From Ruminococcus sp. (GTDB lineage: Bacteria; Bacillota_A; Clostridia; Oscillospirales; Ruminococcaceae), in assembly GCA_017480485.1 (NCBI GenBank), contig JAFVAN010000018.1, positions 1-31,106 on the forward strand: a stretch of DNA of 31,106 nucleotides, written 5' to 3'. The stretch's first letter is position 1, and each line of letters opens with the position of its first letter. This document shows, one piece after another, positions 1 through 8,626 of the stretch. The translations under genes were made by a program, and so were the position numbers. Under the pieces are notes generated by a model that searched no databases, had not been told where the DNA came from, and saw only the letters and a list, made by a program, of their open reading frames with translations.

Positions 1-318
1 CGAAAATCCCACACCTACGCTGTTTGAGGCTCGCCTCAAACAGTATGGGATAAGGCACAAGCTGATAAAGCCGTACACTCCGAGGCACAACGGCAAAGTT
101 GAGCGTTCTCACCGCAAAGACAACGAATATTTCTATGCAACTCACAAGTTTTATTCGTTTGATGACTTCAAAAAGCAGCTTGCTGTACACAGTAGAAATT
201 ACAATAAATTCCCCATGCGCCCATTGAACTGGAAGTCTCCCGCTGATTATATCAGCGCCTTCCTTTCAAATGGTGAACTTTTTTGAAATCTTTGTATCAC
301 ATCATTGACAAACCGACA
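1..318 (+). mobile_element. Right end of an insertion sequence (IS481-like)
   Basis: The transposase fragment is followed by a short non-coding tail. IS481-type elements end in ...ACA (inverted repeat starting TGT). Two candidate ends are visible, ATTGACA ending at 310 and CCGACA ending at 318. The left end is outside the window, so the inverted repeat cannot be matched and the exact boundary is uncertain. Confidence 0.55.
2..286 (+). CDS. IS481/IS3-like transposase, C-terminal fragment (5' end outside window)
   Basis: The reading frame is open from the window edge and ends at TGA 284-286, giving the last 94 residues. The peptide contains KPYTPRHNGKVERSHR, the typical end of a DDE integrase core: the glutamate in KVERSHR sits where the third catalytic acidic residue is expected. 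The tail NYNKFPMRPLNWKSPADYI is the usual NxxRPHxxLxxxTP-type end of IS481/IS3 transposases. The protein would cut and join insertion sequence ends. Only the C-terminal part is visible, so whether the full gene is intact cannot be judged. The codon use is more AT-rich than that of the genes further right, as expected for a mobile element. Confidence 0.85.
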   Translation, partial: ENPTPTLFEARLKQYGIRHKLIKPYTPRHNGKVERSHRKDNEYFYATHKFYSFDDFKKQLAVHSRNYNKFPMRPLNWKSPADYISAFLSNGELF

Positions 319-362
319 TTTTTAACGAGCATCACGGAAATCAATTATCTTTTTTGTTTATA

Positions 363-446
363 CAATTTTGCCGCTCTGCGGCAAAATTGCGGGTGTCAAA
401 AGAGGGTATTCCCCCGCCGGCGGCGGGAGAATACCCTCTTTTGACA
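363..446. repeat. Two-hairpin palindromic element, copy 1
   Basis: Two perfect hairpins stand side by side. The first has 12-bp arms at 363-374 and 378-389 with loop TCT. The second has 18-bp arms at 394-411 and 429-446 enclosing a GC-rich CCCGCC/GGCGGG core. They are separated by 4 nt. Read on the minus strand, the order and spacing are the same as at 26360-26436. The element lies downstream of the minus-strand YolD-like gene and just outside the insertion sequence, so it could also act as a terminator, though there is no clean U-tract. Confidence 0.8.
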
Positions 447-474
447 TAATAAATACTGCGATCAGAGCAAGACT

Positions 475-918
475 TTAAAACTGATCTCCGCACTCCTCCC
501 CGGGCTCTTCGTCGGCGGTAAAGGAAATGGCGAACATATCCTCAACAGAGACCCTTTCGCCGTCGGTGAAGACCAGCTGGCGTGCATAGCTGTCGTAGAT
601 GCGGGGGATGCCTACCTTGTCGATGTACCTTCCTCCCTGCTTGCGCTTATCGGGGACGAAGTAGGTGAGCCTGATCTCGGGGCCCTCGCCGATGATACCC
701 AGCAGGCGGTTCAGGCCGTCGTTGAGCTCCCGCTCCCGGTCCTCGGTGAGGGTCAGCCTGCTGTCCACAAGCCTTGCGGTCTCGGCGACGGCGTCGTCGT
801 AGCCCACAAGGGCGGCAAAGGGGCTGAACTGCGCCGCCCTGTCGTTTGCCGACATCGGCGGGAGGTCCCGATACCTCGGCAGCTCCATATCCTTGATGTC
901 ATCGTATTTATCCTTCAT
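475..918 (-). CDS. YolD-like family protein
   Basis: A 147-aa soluble protein with the YolD-family signature PPMSANDRAAQFSPFAAL near residues 20-37. The start is well supported by an AAAGGAGG ribosome binding site a few bases upstream of the ATG. YolD-like genes in Firmicutes are often next to Y-family DNA polymerase (UmuC/UvrX-like) genes and have been linked to the SOS response. No such polymerase gene is visible here, so this is a solitary copy and its role is open. No transmembrane segment or signal peptide is seen. A sigmaA-like promoter lies upstream (972-1000). Family assignment is confident; function is not. Confidence 0.8.
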   Translation of the reverse strand: MKDKYDDIKDMELPRYRDLPPMSANDRAAQFSPFAALVGYDDAVAETARLVDSRLTLTEDRERELNDGLNRLLGIIGEGPEIRLTYFVPDKRKQGGRYIDKVGIPRIYDSYARQLVFTDGERVSVEDMFAISFTADEEPGEECGDQF

Positions 919-971
919 GCTCTGCCTCCTTTGCTTGGGGCGCCTGCTTGGCGCTCGATGCTGCTTCTATT

Positions 972-1000
972 ATTATACAGCAAGCGCGGTGGGATTACAA
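972..1000 (-). promoter_or_regulatory. sigmaA-like promoter of the YolD-like gene
   Basis: On the minus strand, TTGTAA (1000-995), 17 nt spacer, then TATAAT (977-972), preceded by an extended -10 TG. It lies about 55 nt upstream of the start codon. Confidence 0.65.
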
Positions 1001-1060
1001 GGGTAATTTTTGGACAGGCGGGATAGGGCATGACTTCTGCAAAAAACTTTCCTCCATCGG

Positions 1061-1089
1061 TAGACAAGCGGGAAATAATATGGTATAAT
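1061..1089 (+). promoter_or_regulatory. sigmaA-like promoter of the FIST-GGDEF gene
   Basis: TAGACA (1061-1066), 17 nt spacer, TATAAT (1084-1089) with an extended -10 TGG in front. A second TATAAT at 1093-1098 offers an alternative. The gene starts at 1149. Confidence 0.7.
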
Positions 1090-1148
1090 ATCTATAATAC
1101 AAATTCGGCCCGCGGGGCCGTGCAAAAAAGATCAAACGGAGGGATAAC

Positions 1149-2876
1149 ATGAGGCAATTCCAATTCACCTACAAGGATATGGACAGCCTGAAGACTGAGC
1201 TTAGGAAGATACGCCAGTGGTGCAATTCCAGCGTTATATCCCACATCACCTTCCAGCTGTTTACCGAGACCATTGACAAGCCGCTGATAAGCGACATCTG
1301 CGCCGCCATCTCAGCGGAGCTGCCGGACGCCCAGTATTACGGCTGCTCCTCCAACGGCAACATCATCAACGGCGCTTTTTCAGAGCCGCCCATCGGCATC
1401 ATCTGCACCGTTTTTGAATACCCCTCCACAAGGCTGGAGATAATGCAGTACACCCTGACTCAGGAAACGGAAAAGGAGGTCATGGAGGACTTTCTTACCG
1501 AGCTCTCAAGGCGGCCCTGGGTGACGGCGGTGGAGCTGCTGACCACCATCCGTGGGATGTCCATGACGGACTTCTGCAACGCCCTCGGAGAGGCCAGAGG
1601 GGACATACATATCTTCGGCGGCGGGGCCTTCTCCTCGGACCTCTACGATAACCGTGCCTGCGTGTTCTCGCGGGACGGGGGCTTCTCGGATAACGGCGTC
1701 GTGTTCTGCCTCTACGGCGGCGAGGACCTTCACGTCGCCTCCACCTTCATCCGCGGCTGGAAGCCCCTCGGCAAGACCTTCCATGTAACAAAGTCCAAGG
1801 GCACCACCCTCTACGAGCTGGACGGCCAGCCCGCCTATGAGGTATACTACAAATACCTGAACATCAAGAACAACGAGCATTTCTTCTACAACACCCTGGA
1901 GTTCCCCTTCCTGTACCAGCACAACGGCATCGACATAATGCGGGCTCCCACCGCCAGCAACGAGGACGGCTCTCTGACCATGACCTCGGACGTGGAGGAG
2001 AACGTCAGCGCCCGCCTTGCCTACGGCGACCCTTGGACGATACTTGAGAGCGTGCAGCAGGACGGTAAGGTCATCAAGAACTTCCACCCCGAGATCATCA
2101 GAGTGTTCTCCTGCGCCGCAAGGCGCACCTTCTGGGGCAACACCGAGGTCTCGAAGGAGTCCCTGCCCTTCCAGAACATTGCGCCCACCTCAGGCTTCTA
2201 CACCTCGGGAGAGTTCCTGAGGACCAACGGCTTTGTTAACCAGCACAACGTTACCATGGTCATTGCGGCCATGCGCGAGGGCACCGCGGCCTCCAAGAAG
2301 GTCGGAGAGCTGGAGATCGACCAGACGGGCTTCTCGGGAAAGGTATCCCTGATAAACAGGCTTGCAAGCTACATCAACGCCGCCTTTGACGAGCTGGAGC
2401 AGGCAGCTGTCACCGATGGCCTGACTAAGCTTCTCAACCGCAGCGAGATACAGCGCAGGATATCGGAGCGCCAGAGATCCGGCGAGGTGCTGTCCCTGAT
2501 AATGATCGACCTGGACGACTTCAAATCCGTGAACGACACCTACGGCCATCAGGAGGGCGACAACGTCATCATCGGTCTGGCGGAGCTGCTGCGGAAGGGC
2601 ATCCCCTCCCACAACCCCGACGCCGACGCAGGCAGGTGGGGCGGCGAGGAATTCATGCTGCTGCTGCCCTATGACCTCAACTATGCAGAGCTTGCCGCAA
2701 GGGACATCTGCGGCGACTTCGCGGCCCTTACCTTCCCGAAGGCGGGCCGCCGCACCGTGAGCATCGGCGTCACCGAGGCCAGAGACGGCGAGAGCCTTGA
2801 CGAGCTGCTGATGCGGGTGGATCAGGCCCTCTATCAGGCAAAGAAGAACGGCAAGAACAGGTATGTTGTGATATAA
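1149..2876 (+). CDS. FIST sensor domain - GGDEF diguanylate cyclase
   Basis: A 575-aa cytoplasmic protein without membrane segments. Residues about 30-375 match the FIST_N/FIST_C sensory fold (QYYGCSSNGNI, later HIFGGGAFSSD), thought to bind small ligands such as amino acids. After a linker helix, residues about 415-575 form a GGDEF domain with MIDLDDFKSVNDTYGH and an intact active-site motif RWGGEEF at about 497. The enzyme should therefore make cyclic di-GMP from two GTP. At the position of the RxxD inhibitory site, five residues before GGEEF, the sequence reads NPDA, so product inhibition through the I-site is probably absent. The ATG follows CGGAGGG. The gene is monocistronic: promoter upstream, strong terminator at 2881-2921. 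No phosphodiesterase or c-di-GMP receptor is visible nearby. Confidence 0.92.
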   Translation: MRQFQFTYKDMDSLKTELRKIRQWCNSSVISHITFQLFTETIDKPLISDICAAISAELPDAQYYGCSSNGNIINGAFSEPPIGIICTVFEYPSTRLEIMQYTLTQETEKEVMEDFLTELSRRPWVTAVELLTTIRGMSMTDFCNALGEARGDIHIFGGGAFSSDLYDNRACVFSRDGGFSDNGVVFCLYGGEDLHVASTFIRGWKPLGKTFHVTKSKGTTLYELDGQPAYEVYYKYLNIKNNEHFFYNTLEFPFLYQHNGIDIMRAPTASNEDGSLTMTSDVEENVSARLAYGDPWTILESVQQDGKVIKNFHPEIIRVFSCAARRTFWGNTEVSKESLPFQNIAPTSGFYTSGEFLRTNGFVNQHNVTMVIAAMREGTAASKKVGELEIDQTGFSGKVSLINRLASYINAAFDELEQAAVTDGLTKLLNRSEIQRRISERQRSGEVLSLIMIDLDDFKSVNDTYGHQEGDNVIIGLAELLRKGIPSHNPDADAGRWGGEEFMLLLPYDLNYAELAARDICGDFAALTFPKAGRRTVSIGVTEARDGESLDELLMRVDQALYQAKKNGKNRYVVI

Positions 2877-2880
2877 CCGC

Positions 2881-2921
2881 AAAAACAGACCTCATCCCGA
2901 ATAGGATGAGGTCTGTTTTTT
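2881..2921. terminator. Bidirectional intrinsic terminator
   Basis: Stem ACAGACCTCATCC / GGATGAGGTCTGT with a short loop, an A-tract on the left and a T-tract on the right. It separates the convergent cyclase gene (plus) and the ABC ATPase gene (minus) and can serve both. Its stem core resembles that of the terminator at 22650-22694. Confidence 0.88.
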
Positions 2922-2936
2922 ATGTCCTTTATTCTT

Positions 2937-3599
2937 TTATACTATCTCGCCGTCGCTGAGCTCGATGACCCGACCGCACTGCTCGGCAATCTTCGGGTCG
3001 TGGGTGACGATCACGACTGTTCGCCCCGCCTCGTTCAGGCTCTTGAAAAGCTCCATTATCTCTGCCGAGGTCTTGGTGTCAAGGGCGCCCGTGGGCTCGT
3101 CCGCAAGTATCATGGAGGGCTCGTTTACGATGGCTCTTGCAATGGCCACCCGCTGCTTCTGCCCGCCCGAGAGCTTGTTGCAGGGCTTCTTTGCAAGCTC
3201 CTCGATGCCCACCGAGCGCAGGGCGGCAAGGGCCTTTTCCTTTTTGTTCTTTATCCTCTTCTTTGAAAAATTCAGGGGTATCATCACATTCTCAAGGACC
3301 GTAAAATCCTCCACGAGAGCGAAGTCCTGCATGACCATTCCGATCTTCTCGTTGCGTATCTTGGCATACTGCCTCTCGGAAAGGTCCTTGACCAGCGTGC
3401 CGTCAATGGTGTACTCCCCCTCCTGATAGCTGTCGATGCAGGCAAGAATGTGCAGGAGCGTGCTCTTCCCCGCTCCAGATCTCCCGATCACTGCCACCAG
3501 CTCACCGTCCTCTATCTCGGCGGAAACGCCGTGCAGGGCCTCGTACTCGTTCTGCTTCTTCGGGTTGTATATTTTTACGATCTTTTCAAGCTTTATCAT
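2937..3599 (-). CDS. ABC transporter ATP-binding protein (MacB/LolD type)
   Basis: A 220-aa ATPase with all expected motifs: Walker A GRSGAGKST (39-47), Q-loop Q91, signature LSGGQ (143-147), Walker B MILADE (163-168) followed by PTGALD, and H-loop H200. The PTGALD form and short length are typical of partners of FtsX/MacB-type permeases. It is the last gene of the operon. Its ribosome binding site AAGGAGGAG lies inside the last codons of the preceding permease, with only 2 nt between stop and start, so translation is probably coupled. It is the only ABC ATPase in the window although at least three large permeases and two further ABC-2-like membrane proteins are encoded upstream. The substrate is unknown. 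Confidence 0.95.
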   Translation of the reverse strand: MIKLEKIVKIYNPKKQNEYEALHGVSAEIEDGELVAVIGRSGAGKSTLLHILACIDSYQEGEYTIDGTLVKDLSERQYAKIRNEKIGMVMQDFALVEDFTVLENVMIPLNFSKKRIKNKKEKALAALRSVGIEELAKKPCNKLSGGQKQRVAIARAIVNEPSMILADEPTGALDTKTSAEIMELFKSLNEAGRTVVIVTHDPKIAEQCGRVIELSDGEIV

Positions 3600-3601
3600 A
3601 G

Positions 3602-6025
3602 TTACTCCTCCTTCAATATCTCATAGGGCTGCAGGCGGCCGATGATCACGGCGGGCATTATCGCCGAAAGGGCAAGATAGAGCACAACCACCGCGCAGCA
3701 GGCCGCAAGGGGCAGAGGCCCAAGGCTTATGACAGTCTCTTTGAGGAAGGTCGCCCTTCCCGCAGCCAGCACCGCACCGCCCAAGACGGCAGAAAAGAAC
3801 ACCGTCAGCGCCGTCGATGAAATGCTGCGAAGTATGCACCTTGCCCTTGTGGCCCCGCAGATGTAGAACACCGCAGTGTCGTGCTGCCTGCGCAGAGCCT
3901 CCACCGCACAGATGGACACCGAGGATATGGCGGTGAGGATGAGTATGCAGAGCATTATCGGGAACACCGTGTAGAGTTGGGAGTAGATATGCTCTCGGCT
4001 GTTGCTGTCGATCTCGGAAAGGGAGACCTCCCAAAGCTCGCTGTTTTGTCCGAGAAGGGTTGAAACTGCTTCATAGCCCTCGGCCGTAAGGTCGGACTTA
4101 AACACAAACTGCACGCCCTCCAGAACGGAATGACGCCCGAAAAGATCGGCGGCGTCCCGCTCCAGCATTAGGGCGATCTCCTTGTCCTCGAAGGAGGAGT
4201 TGAGGGTCCCGTAAATGCTGCGGTAGTCCTTCGGCTCGTTAAGCTGATCGAGATAGGAGACCACCGAGGCGTTCTCCTCCAGCCGCCCGATGACGATGAA
4301 CCGCACATCCTCGCTTTTAATGGTCCTGCCCTCGGCGTCCCATCTCAGGGGCAAATCCGGGACCGTCAGTATGTCCCCGACCCGGTGCTTCGACGAAAAG
4401 CCCAGAACAACGGGTATCAGCCCGTCGCCACTGTAGGAATGGCCCGTCTCCGTAAGCCATTCCCCCTCGGAAAGCTGCGGCCTGTAAAGCTCAGCCAGCC
4501 TGTCGCAGTACTGTATGGCCGACAGCCCCTGCTCCGCACTGTCCTTCTCGGCGATATCGTAGTAGCTGTGAGTCGTGTAGATAAGCCTGTCCTCGCCCAC
4601 GCCCGCAGCCTCGCAAAGGTCTTCAAGATATATGCCGCTGCCGGGCCGTGCGGATATCATGTATCCCTCCCGAGAGAGGATGTCCTTGAAGGGCTTGTAA
4701 AGCGCATACCGCGACTCGATGGCCGAAACAAGGCTGACAGCCAGCACCAGCACCGCCGAGAGCTGCACAGCCTCCAGCACTCTTAGCACTATGCTCCTGT
4801 GAGAGGCCGCGCTGCGCTTCTGCTCGGTTATGCTGCGCTTTTTGATCGTGAGCAGCAGCATGACCGTTACCGCCACAAGGGCGCTGCCTGTGAAGATACC
4901 GAAGATGGCAAGATATATCCTCAGGCTGTAGGCACCTGCCAGATGCTCGAATATCCTCCCCAGCAAGGGCTTTGCCGCAAGATCGAAGGCAAGCTCCGAA
5001 AGGCCGAAGAGCGGCAGCACCAGCAGCATACATTCCCCAAGATACATGGCGCAGGCCCTTAGCCGCGAGCAGCCGCAGATGCGGTCGATGGCAAGGGCGC
5101 GGCTTCGGCGCTGGAGCATATACCGAAAGAGTATCGCCGTGTTGACCGCCGCCAGCAGCGAGATCAGCACCGAGATGATGAGTACCGTTCTGTAGTAGTA
5201 AAACTCCGAGACCTCAGTAAAGGTCATCTCCTCAAGGACAAAGCCCTGCCCGAAATGCAGCTGCATGGAGTCTCTTATCTCGTCGTAGACCGACCTGACC
5301 AGAGGCTTGCTAAAGGACAGCACCGCAATGTTGTCATAGGGCATCGCCACAAGCTCCGTGTCCTCCGGCAGAGAGGAAAAGGGTATGCTGAGCTCGCCGT
5401 TATTGTTGGCTGATATTATCACCCTGAACTGCTGCGAGGCGACGGTCACAGTCTCCTCGTCTTCCCTGAGCCTTCTGGCCGTAAGCCGCATATCACCCGT
5501 CGCCGACTCAAAGTCCTCGCCGCCCTCGCCGAACAGCGAGCCGCTCACCGCGATGATATCGGCGCCGCTTGAGTATTCCTCGTCGGTGAACAAGGCCCTT
5601 TCGGTTCTGTAGGTGCAGGGCCGCCCGTCTTTGAGGCCAAAGTTGAATATTTGCAGATACTCGCCCGCCTCGCCGCTCTCGGTAAGGTATATATCCTGCT
5701 CGTAGGCCGCCATGCAGCTAAAGCAATCGATATACCCCGCTGCCTCGGGGCTGAGGCTGTTCAAAAAGCTCAGAGCATCCCCCTTGGTAACTCCGCAGCT
5801 GTAGGTGCCGTTTTGCTGCCGCACCAGCGCCTCCTTGTCAAAATAAATATTCAGCGGCTTGTTGTTATCAGACTCGCCGCCTGTTATCATGATATTGTAA
5901 TTCTGGTAAAGCCCGTAGCTAAAGCAGATCACAAAGCAGGAGACTACGATATTTATAAATATCAGGGCCGAGATCAGCCTAAAACGGCTGACGGTCCTTG
6001 CTGTGCGCCTTAACACCTGTCCCAT
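3602..6025 (-). CDS. FtsX/MacB-like ABC transporter permease (paralog 3)
   Basis: An 807-aa membrane protein. There is one N-terminal TM helix (about 17-40, VVSCFVICFSYGLYQNYN), a large extracytoplasmic region, a TM cluster at about 275-440 with a fifth helix following the linker, a second extracytoplasmic domain, and a C-terminal TM cluster at about 680-800. This is a duplicated FtsX layout. Sequence blocks shared with the gene at 6118-8553 include FSYGLYQ, LISLLAA after EFYYYRTV, LYKPF.DIL...GY and GHSYSGD..IPVV. The ATG follows GGGAGGGCAG. It is followed directly by the ATPase gene. MacB-type permeases act as mechanotransmission machines or antimicrobial peptide exporters; the substrate here is unknown. 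Confidence 0.88.
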   Translation of the reverse strand: MGQVLRRTARTVSRFRLISALIFINIVVSCFVICFSYGLYQNYNIMITGGESDNNKPLNIYFDKEALVRQQNGTYSCGVTKGDALSFLNSLSPEAAGYIDCFSCMAAYEQDIYLTESGEAGEYLQIFNFGLKDGRPCTYRTERALFTDEEYSSGADIIAVSGSLFGEGGEDFESATGDMRLTARRLREDEETVTVASQQFRVIISANNNGELSIPFSSLPEDTELVAMPYDNIAVLSFSKPLVRSVYDEIRDSMQLHFGQGFVLEEMTFTEVSEFYYYRTVLIISVLISLLAAVNTAILFRYMLQRRSRALAIDRICGCSRLRACAMYLGECMLLVLPLFGLSELAFDLAAKPLLGRIFEHLAGAYSLRIYLAIFGIFTGSALVAVTVMLLLTIKKRSITEQKRSAASHRSIVLRVLEAVQLSAVLVLAVSLVSAIESRYALYKPFKDILSREGYMISARPGSGIYLEDLCEAAGVGEDRLIYTTHSYYDIAEKDSAEQGLSAIQYCDRLAELYRPQLSEGEWLTETGHSYSGDGLIPVVLGFSSKHRVGDILTVPDLPLRWDAEGRTIKSEDVRFIVIGRLEENASVVSYLDQLNEPKDYRSIYGTLNSSFEDKEIALMLERDAADLFGRHSVLEGVQFVFKSDLTAEGYEAVSTLLGQNSELWEVSLSEIDSNSREHIYSQLYTVFPIMLCILILTAISSVSICAVEALRRQHDTAVFYICGATRARCILRSISSTALTVFFSAVLGGAVLAAGRATFLKETVISLGPLPLAACCAVVVLYLALSAIMPAVIIGRLQPYEILKEE

Positions 6026-6117
6026 CTGACTGCCCTCCCTGATATAAGATCGGATAACGCCTGCAGCTATATCATATCACAAGCGCCGCCGGAAATCAAG
6101 GGAGCCTTATTCTGCCC

Positions 6118-8553
6118 TTATTCCTTTTCCGAGAGCTGCTCCTTGATCGTCGCCCTGCCGATGATGAGCAGCGGCATTACCATTGAAAGCACAAGGTAAA
6201 CCGCAAGCACTCCTGTGCAGACCGCCAGCGGGATGGCCCCAAAGCCGATGACCGTTTCCTTCATAAAGGTCTGCTTGCCGACGATGACTGTCAGGGCCGC
6301 CAGCAGCACCGAGGCTCCGCAGGTCATGAGGCCCGCCCACAGGCTCCTGAGGACGCAGCTTTTTCTCGTTGCCCCGCAGATGTAGAGGACAGCGTAGGTA
6401 TGCAGTCGGCGCTTGGTGCGGATGGCGCTGATGGAGATGCCGGAGATCAGCGTAAGGACGAAGATGCAGAGGGCGATAGGAAAAACAGTCTTCATCTGCT
6501 CAAAGATATATGCCCGAGAGGCCTTGTTCATTTCCTCAAATGAGATGTACTGTGCGCCGCTCATTCTTTTTATGACCATCTCTATCTCCTTGTATTCCTC
6601 ATCGCTCAGGCTTTTGCAGTCGACCAGCTGCGTTCCCATTATCGGGGCATTGAAGCCGTACAGGTCATAAATGTCCTGCTCTCTGATGAACATCACCTCT
6701 GTGTCAACAAATTCCGTGTTATACACGCCGTAGAGATCGCGGTGGTCGGTATAGTCACCCATCAGATAGGGGTAGGAGAAAACAGAGGCGCTGTCCTCGA
6801 GCTTTCCGACGACGATGAAGCACAGGTCTTCGATGCGGGTCGGGACATAGTTCTCGTCCCATTCTATCATGTTGTCGGGAGATATGAGCCTGTCCCCCAC
6901 GGAGAAGGCGCTGTTCGGAGCAGCGACCACGGGTATCATTTTGTCGCCAAGATAAGAGTGCTCTGTTTTATTGAGCCACGTCCCCTCGGACAGCTTGGGG
7001 GTATATCTGTCGATCAGGTCATTGTCGTAAGCAACGGTCTGATACATTGAGTCTTCATCGCTGTCGGCGTCGTAGCCCTCGGGGACAAAGCTGAGCAAGC
7101 AGGTCGCTGACACCTTGGCGCCCTTCATGCTCTTCCTTAGATCGTCAGCGTACATAAAGCTCCCCTGATAGTTCACGGCATAGCCACTGCCTTCAAGCAT
7201 ATCCGCAAAGGGCGCATATAGCTCGTACCTTGAAAGGCAGGCAAAGCTCACCGCAAGGCACAGCACCAGCACAGCCGAGAGCTGTGCGACCTCCAGCAGC
7301 CTGAACACACCGAAGGCCCTGTCGCCCCTGTCTTTCAGCTCTATCAGGGAGTGCTTTCTGACGGTGAAGGCTATCATCAGCCACATAACAGCCGTAACGC
7401 TGGCGGCGTAGATGCCAAAGACCGCGGCGTATAGCTTGAAGCTGTAGGCGCTCTCAAAATGCTCGAAGAGCTCTGCTGCCCGCGGCATCAGCAGCCTGTG
7501 CCAAAGATATTCGCTAAGGGCAAAAAGCGGCAGGCTCACCAGCAGACATTCCGAAAGATACATCATCACTGCCCTGCCCCGCCCGCAGCCGCAGAGCCTG
7601 AAGACCGCCAGCTCGCGGCTGCGGCGCTCAAGGATGTATTGGTAGAGCACCGCCATATTTATGGCCGCCAGCAGCGAGATCACCACCGAGATGAGCATGA
7701 CTGTTTTGTAGTAGTATAATTCCTCGGCGGGAGTGAATTCAAGCTTGGGCAGTCCGGCGCTGTCTCCAAAATATGCGCCCACTGCCCGAGAGAGCTCCCC
7801 GTATTGTGACATGGTCAGGGGCTTTTCAAAGTAAAGCTCCATAAGCGGCGAGCCGGGACCAAAAGGCACCCAGACCTTTGTGTCCCTTGGCAGAGCCGTC
7901 AGGGGGACTATGAGCCTTGACTGAAGGCTGCCCTTTGGCATCCGCAGCAGCTCGAACTGCTCCCCGGCGATCATGGCGTATTTTTCGCCCATCAGGCTCC
8001 TGCCCCAGCCGCCGTCAACGCTGCCGCGGCCCTCGGGGGCGTCCATCTCCTCGCCCACGGCGACGACCCTTCGGCCTGCGATATAGTCCTCGTCGCTGAT
8101 AAAGCCCTCGTCGATGCCCGCGGCAACGATGGAGCCGCCCTTGGGCCTGATGTGAAAATAGCCTGAATATATCCCGACATCGGAGGTTATCACACCATTC
8201 TCTCCAAAGCAGAAGATGTTGTTGTAAAAGCCGACGAACAGGTTGATGGCCTTGATGTTCTCGGCAGTGTCGCCGTCAAGGGAGCAGAGCATATCCGTAA
8301 CGTCTCCAAGGGTGATATCCGACTGCATGACATCGAATTCTTCGCTGTAATGGGTCGTCCCCTGAGGAGCGGCGAGGGCGAGCTCCATATACCTTCCGCT
8401 CCTCCCCTGCTTTATCACCACGTTATAGCTCTGGTACAGGCCGTAGGAAAAGCAGATGACCAAGCAGGACACCACCACATTCAGCACCAGCAGCACCACA
8501 GGCAGCCTCTGGCCCCGTGCCATCCGCAGGATATCCGAAAACACATATCTCAT
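6118..8553 (-). CDS. FtsX/MacB-like ABC transporter permease (paralog 2)
   Basis: The start is placed at the ATG of MRYVFSDIL, 7 nt after GGAGGTG; a longer in-frame reading to 8601 lacks a ribosome binding site. The 811-aa product has the same layout as its neighbour: an N-terminal TM helix ending in CFSYGLYQSYN, an ectodomain, a central TM cluster (EELYYYKTVMLISVVISLLAA), a linker, a second ectodomain with the TEHSYLGDKMIPVV block, and a C-terminal TM cluster. It ends in IKEQLSEKE, nearly the same as the IKEQLSEKG that ends the gene at 8627. This shared end supports recent common ancestry or gene conversion. A gap of about 90 nt separates it from the next permease. Confidence 0.88.
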   Translation of the reverse strand: MRYVFSDILRMARGQRLPVVLLVLNVVVSCLVICFSYGLYQSYNVVIKQGRSGRYMELALAAPQGTTHYSEEFDVMQSDITLGDVTDMLCSLDGDTAENIKAINLFVGFYNNIFCFGENGVITSDVGIYSGYFHIRPKGGSIVAAGIDEGFISDEDYIAGRRVVAVGEEMDAPEGRGSVDGGWGRSLMGEKYAMIAGEQFELLRMPKGSLQSRLIVPLTALPRDTKVWVPFGPGSPLMELYFEKPLTMSQYGELSRAVGAYFGDSAGLPKLEFTPAEELYYYKTVMLISVVISLLAAINMAVLYQYILERRSRELAVFRLCGCGRGRAVMMYLSECLLVSLPLFALSEYLWHRLLMPRAAELFEHFESAYSFKLYAAVFGIYAASVTAVMWLMIAFTVRKHSLIELKDRGDRAFGVFRLLEVAQLSAVLVLCLAVSFACLSRYELYAPFADMLEGSGYAVNYQGSFMYADDLRKSMKGAKVSATCLLSFVPEGYDADSDEDSMYQTVAYDNDLIDRYTPKLSEGTWLNKTEHSYLGDKMIPVVAAPNSAFSVGDRLISPDNMIEWDENYVPTRIEDLCFIVVGKLEDSASVFSYPYLMGDYTDHRDLYGVYNTEFVDTEVMFIREQDIYDLYGFNAPIMGTQLVDCKSLSDEEYKEIEMVIKRMSGAQYISFEEMNKASRAYIFEQMKTVFPIALCIFVLTLISGISISAIRTKRRLHTYAVLYICGATRKSCVLRSLWAGLMTCGASVLLAALTVIVGKQTFMKETVIGFGAIPLAVCTGVLAVYLVLSMVMPLLIIGRATIKEQLSEKE

Positions 8554-8626
8554 TCCGAGCACCTCCGATAGTTCCTTCCGAATATATAGTCGGAGATGCA
8601 AAGCAAAATGTTTCGCTTTTCGTCAA

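Noticed and set aside
2..286. Complete transposase gene
   Set aside because: The frame is open at the window edge and only the last part of the catalytic core is present, so completeness cannot be claimed.
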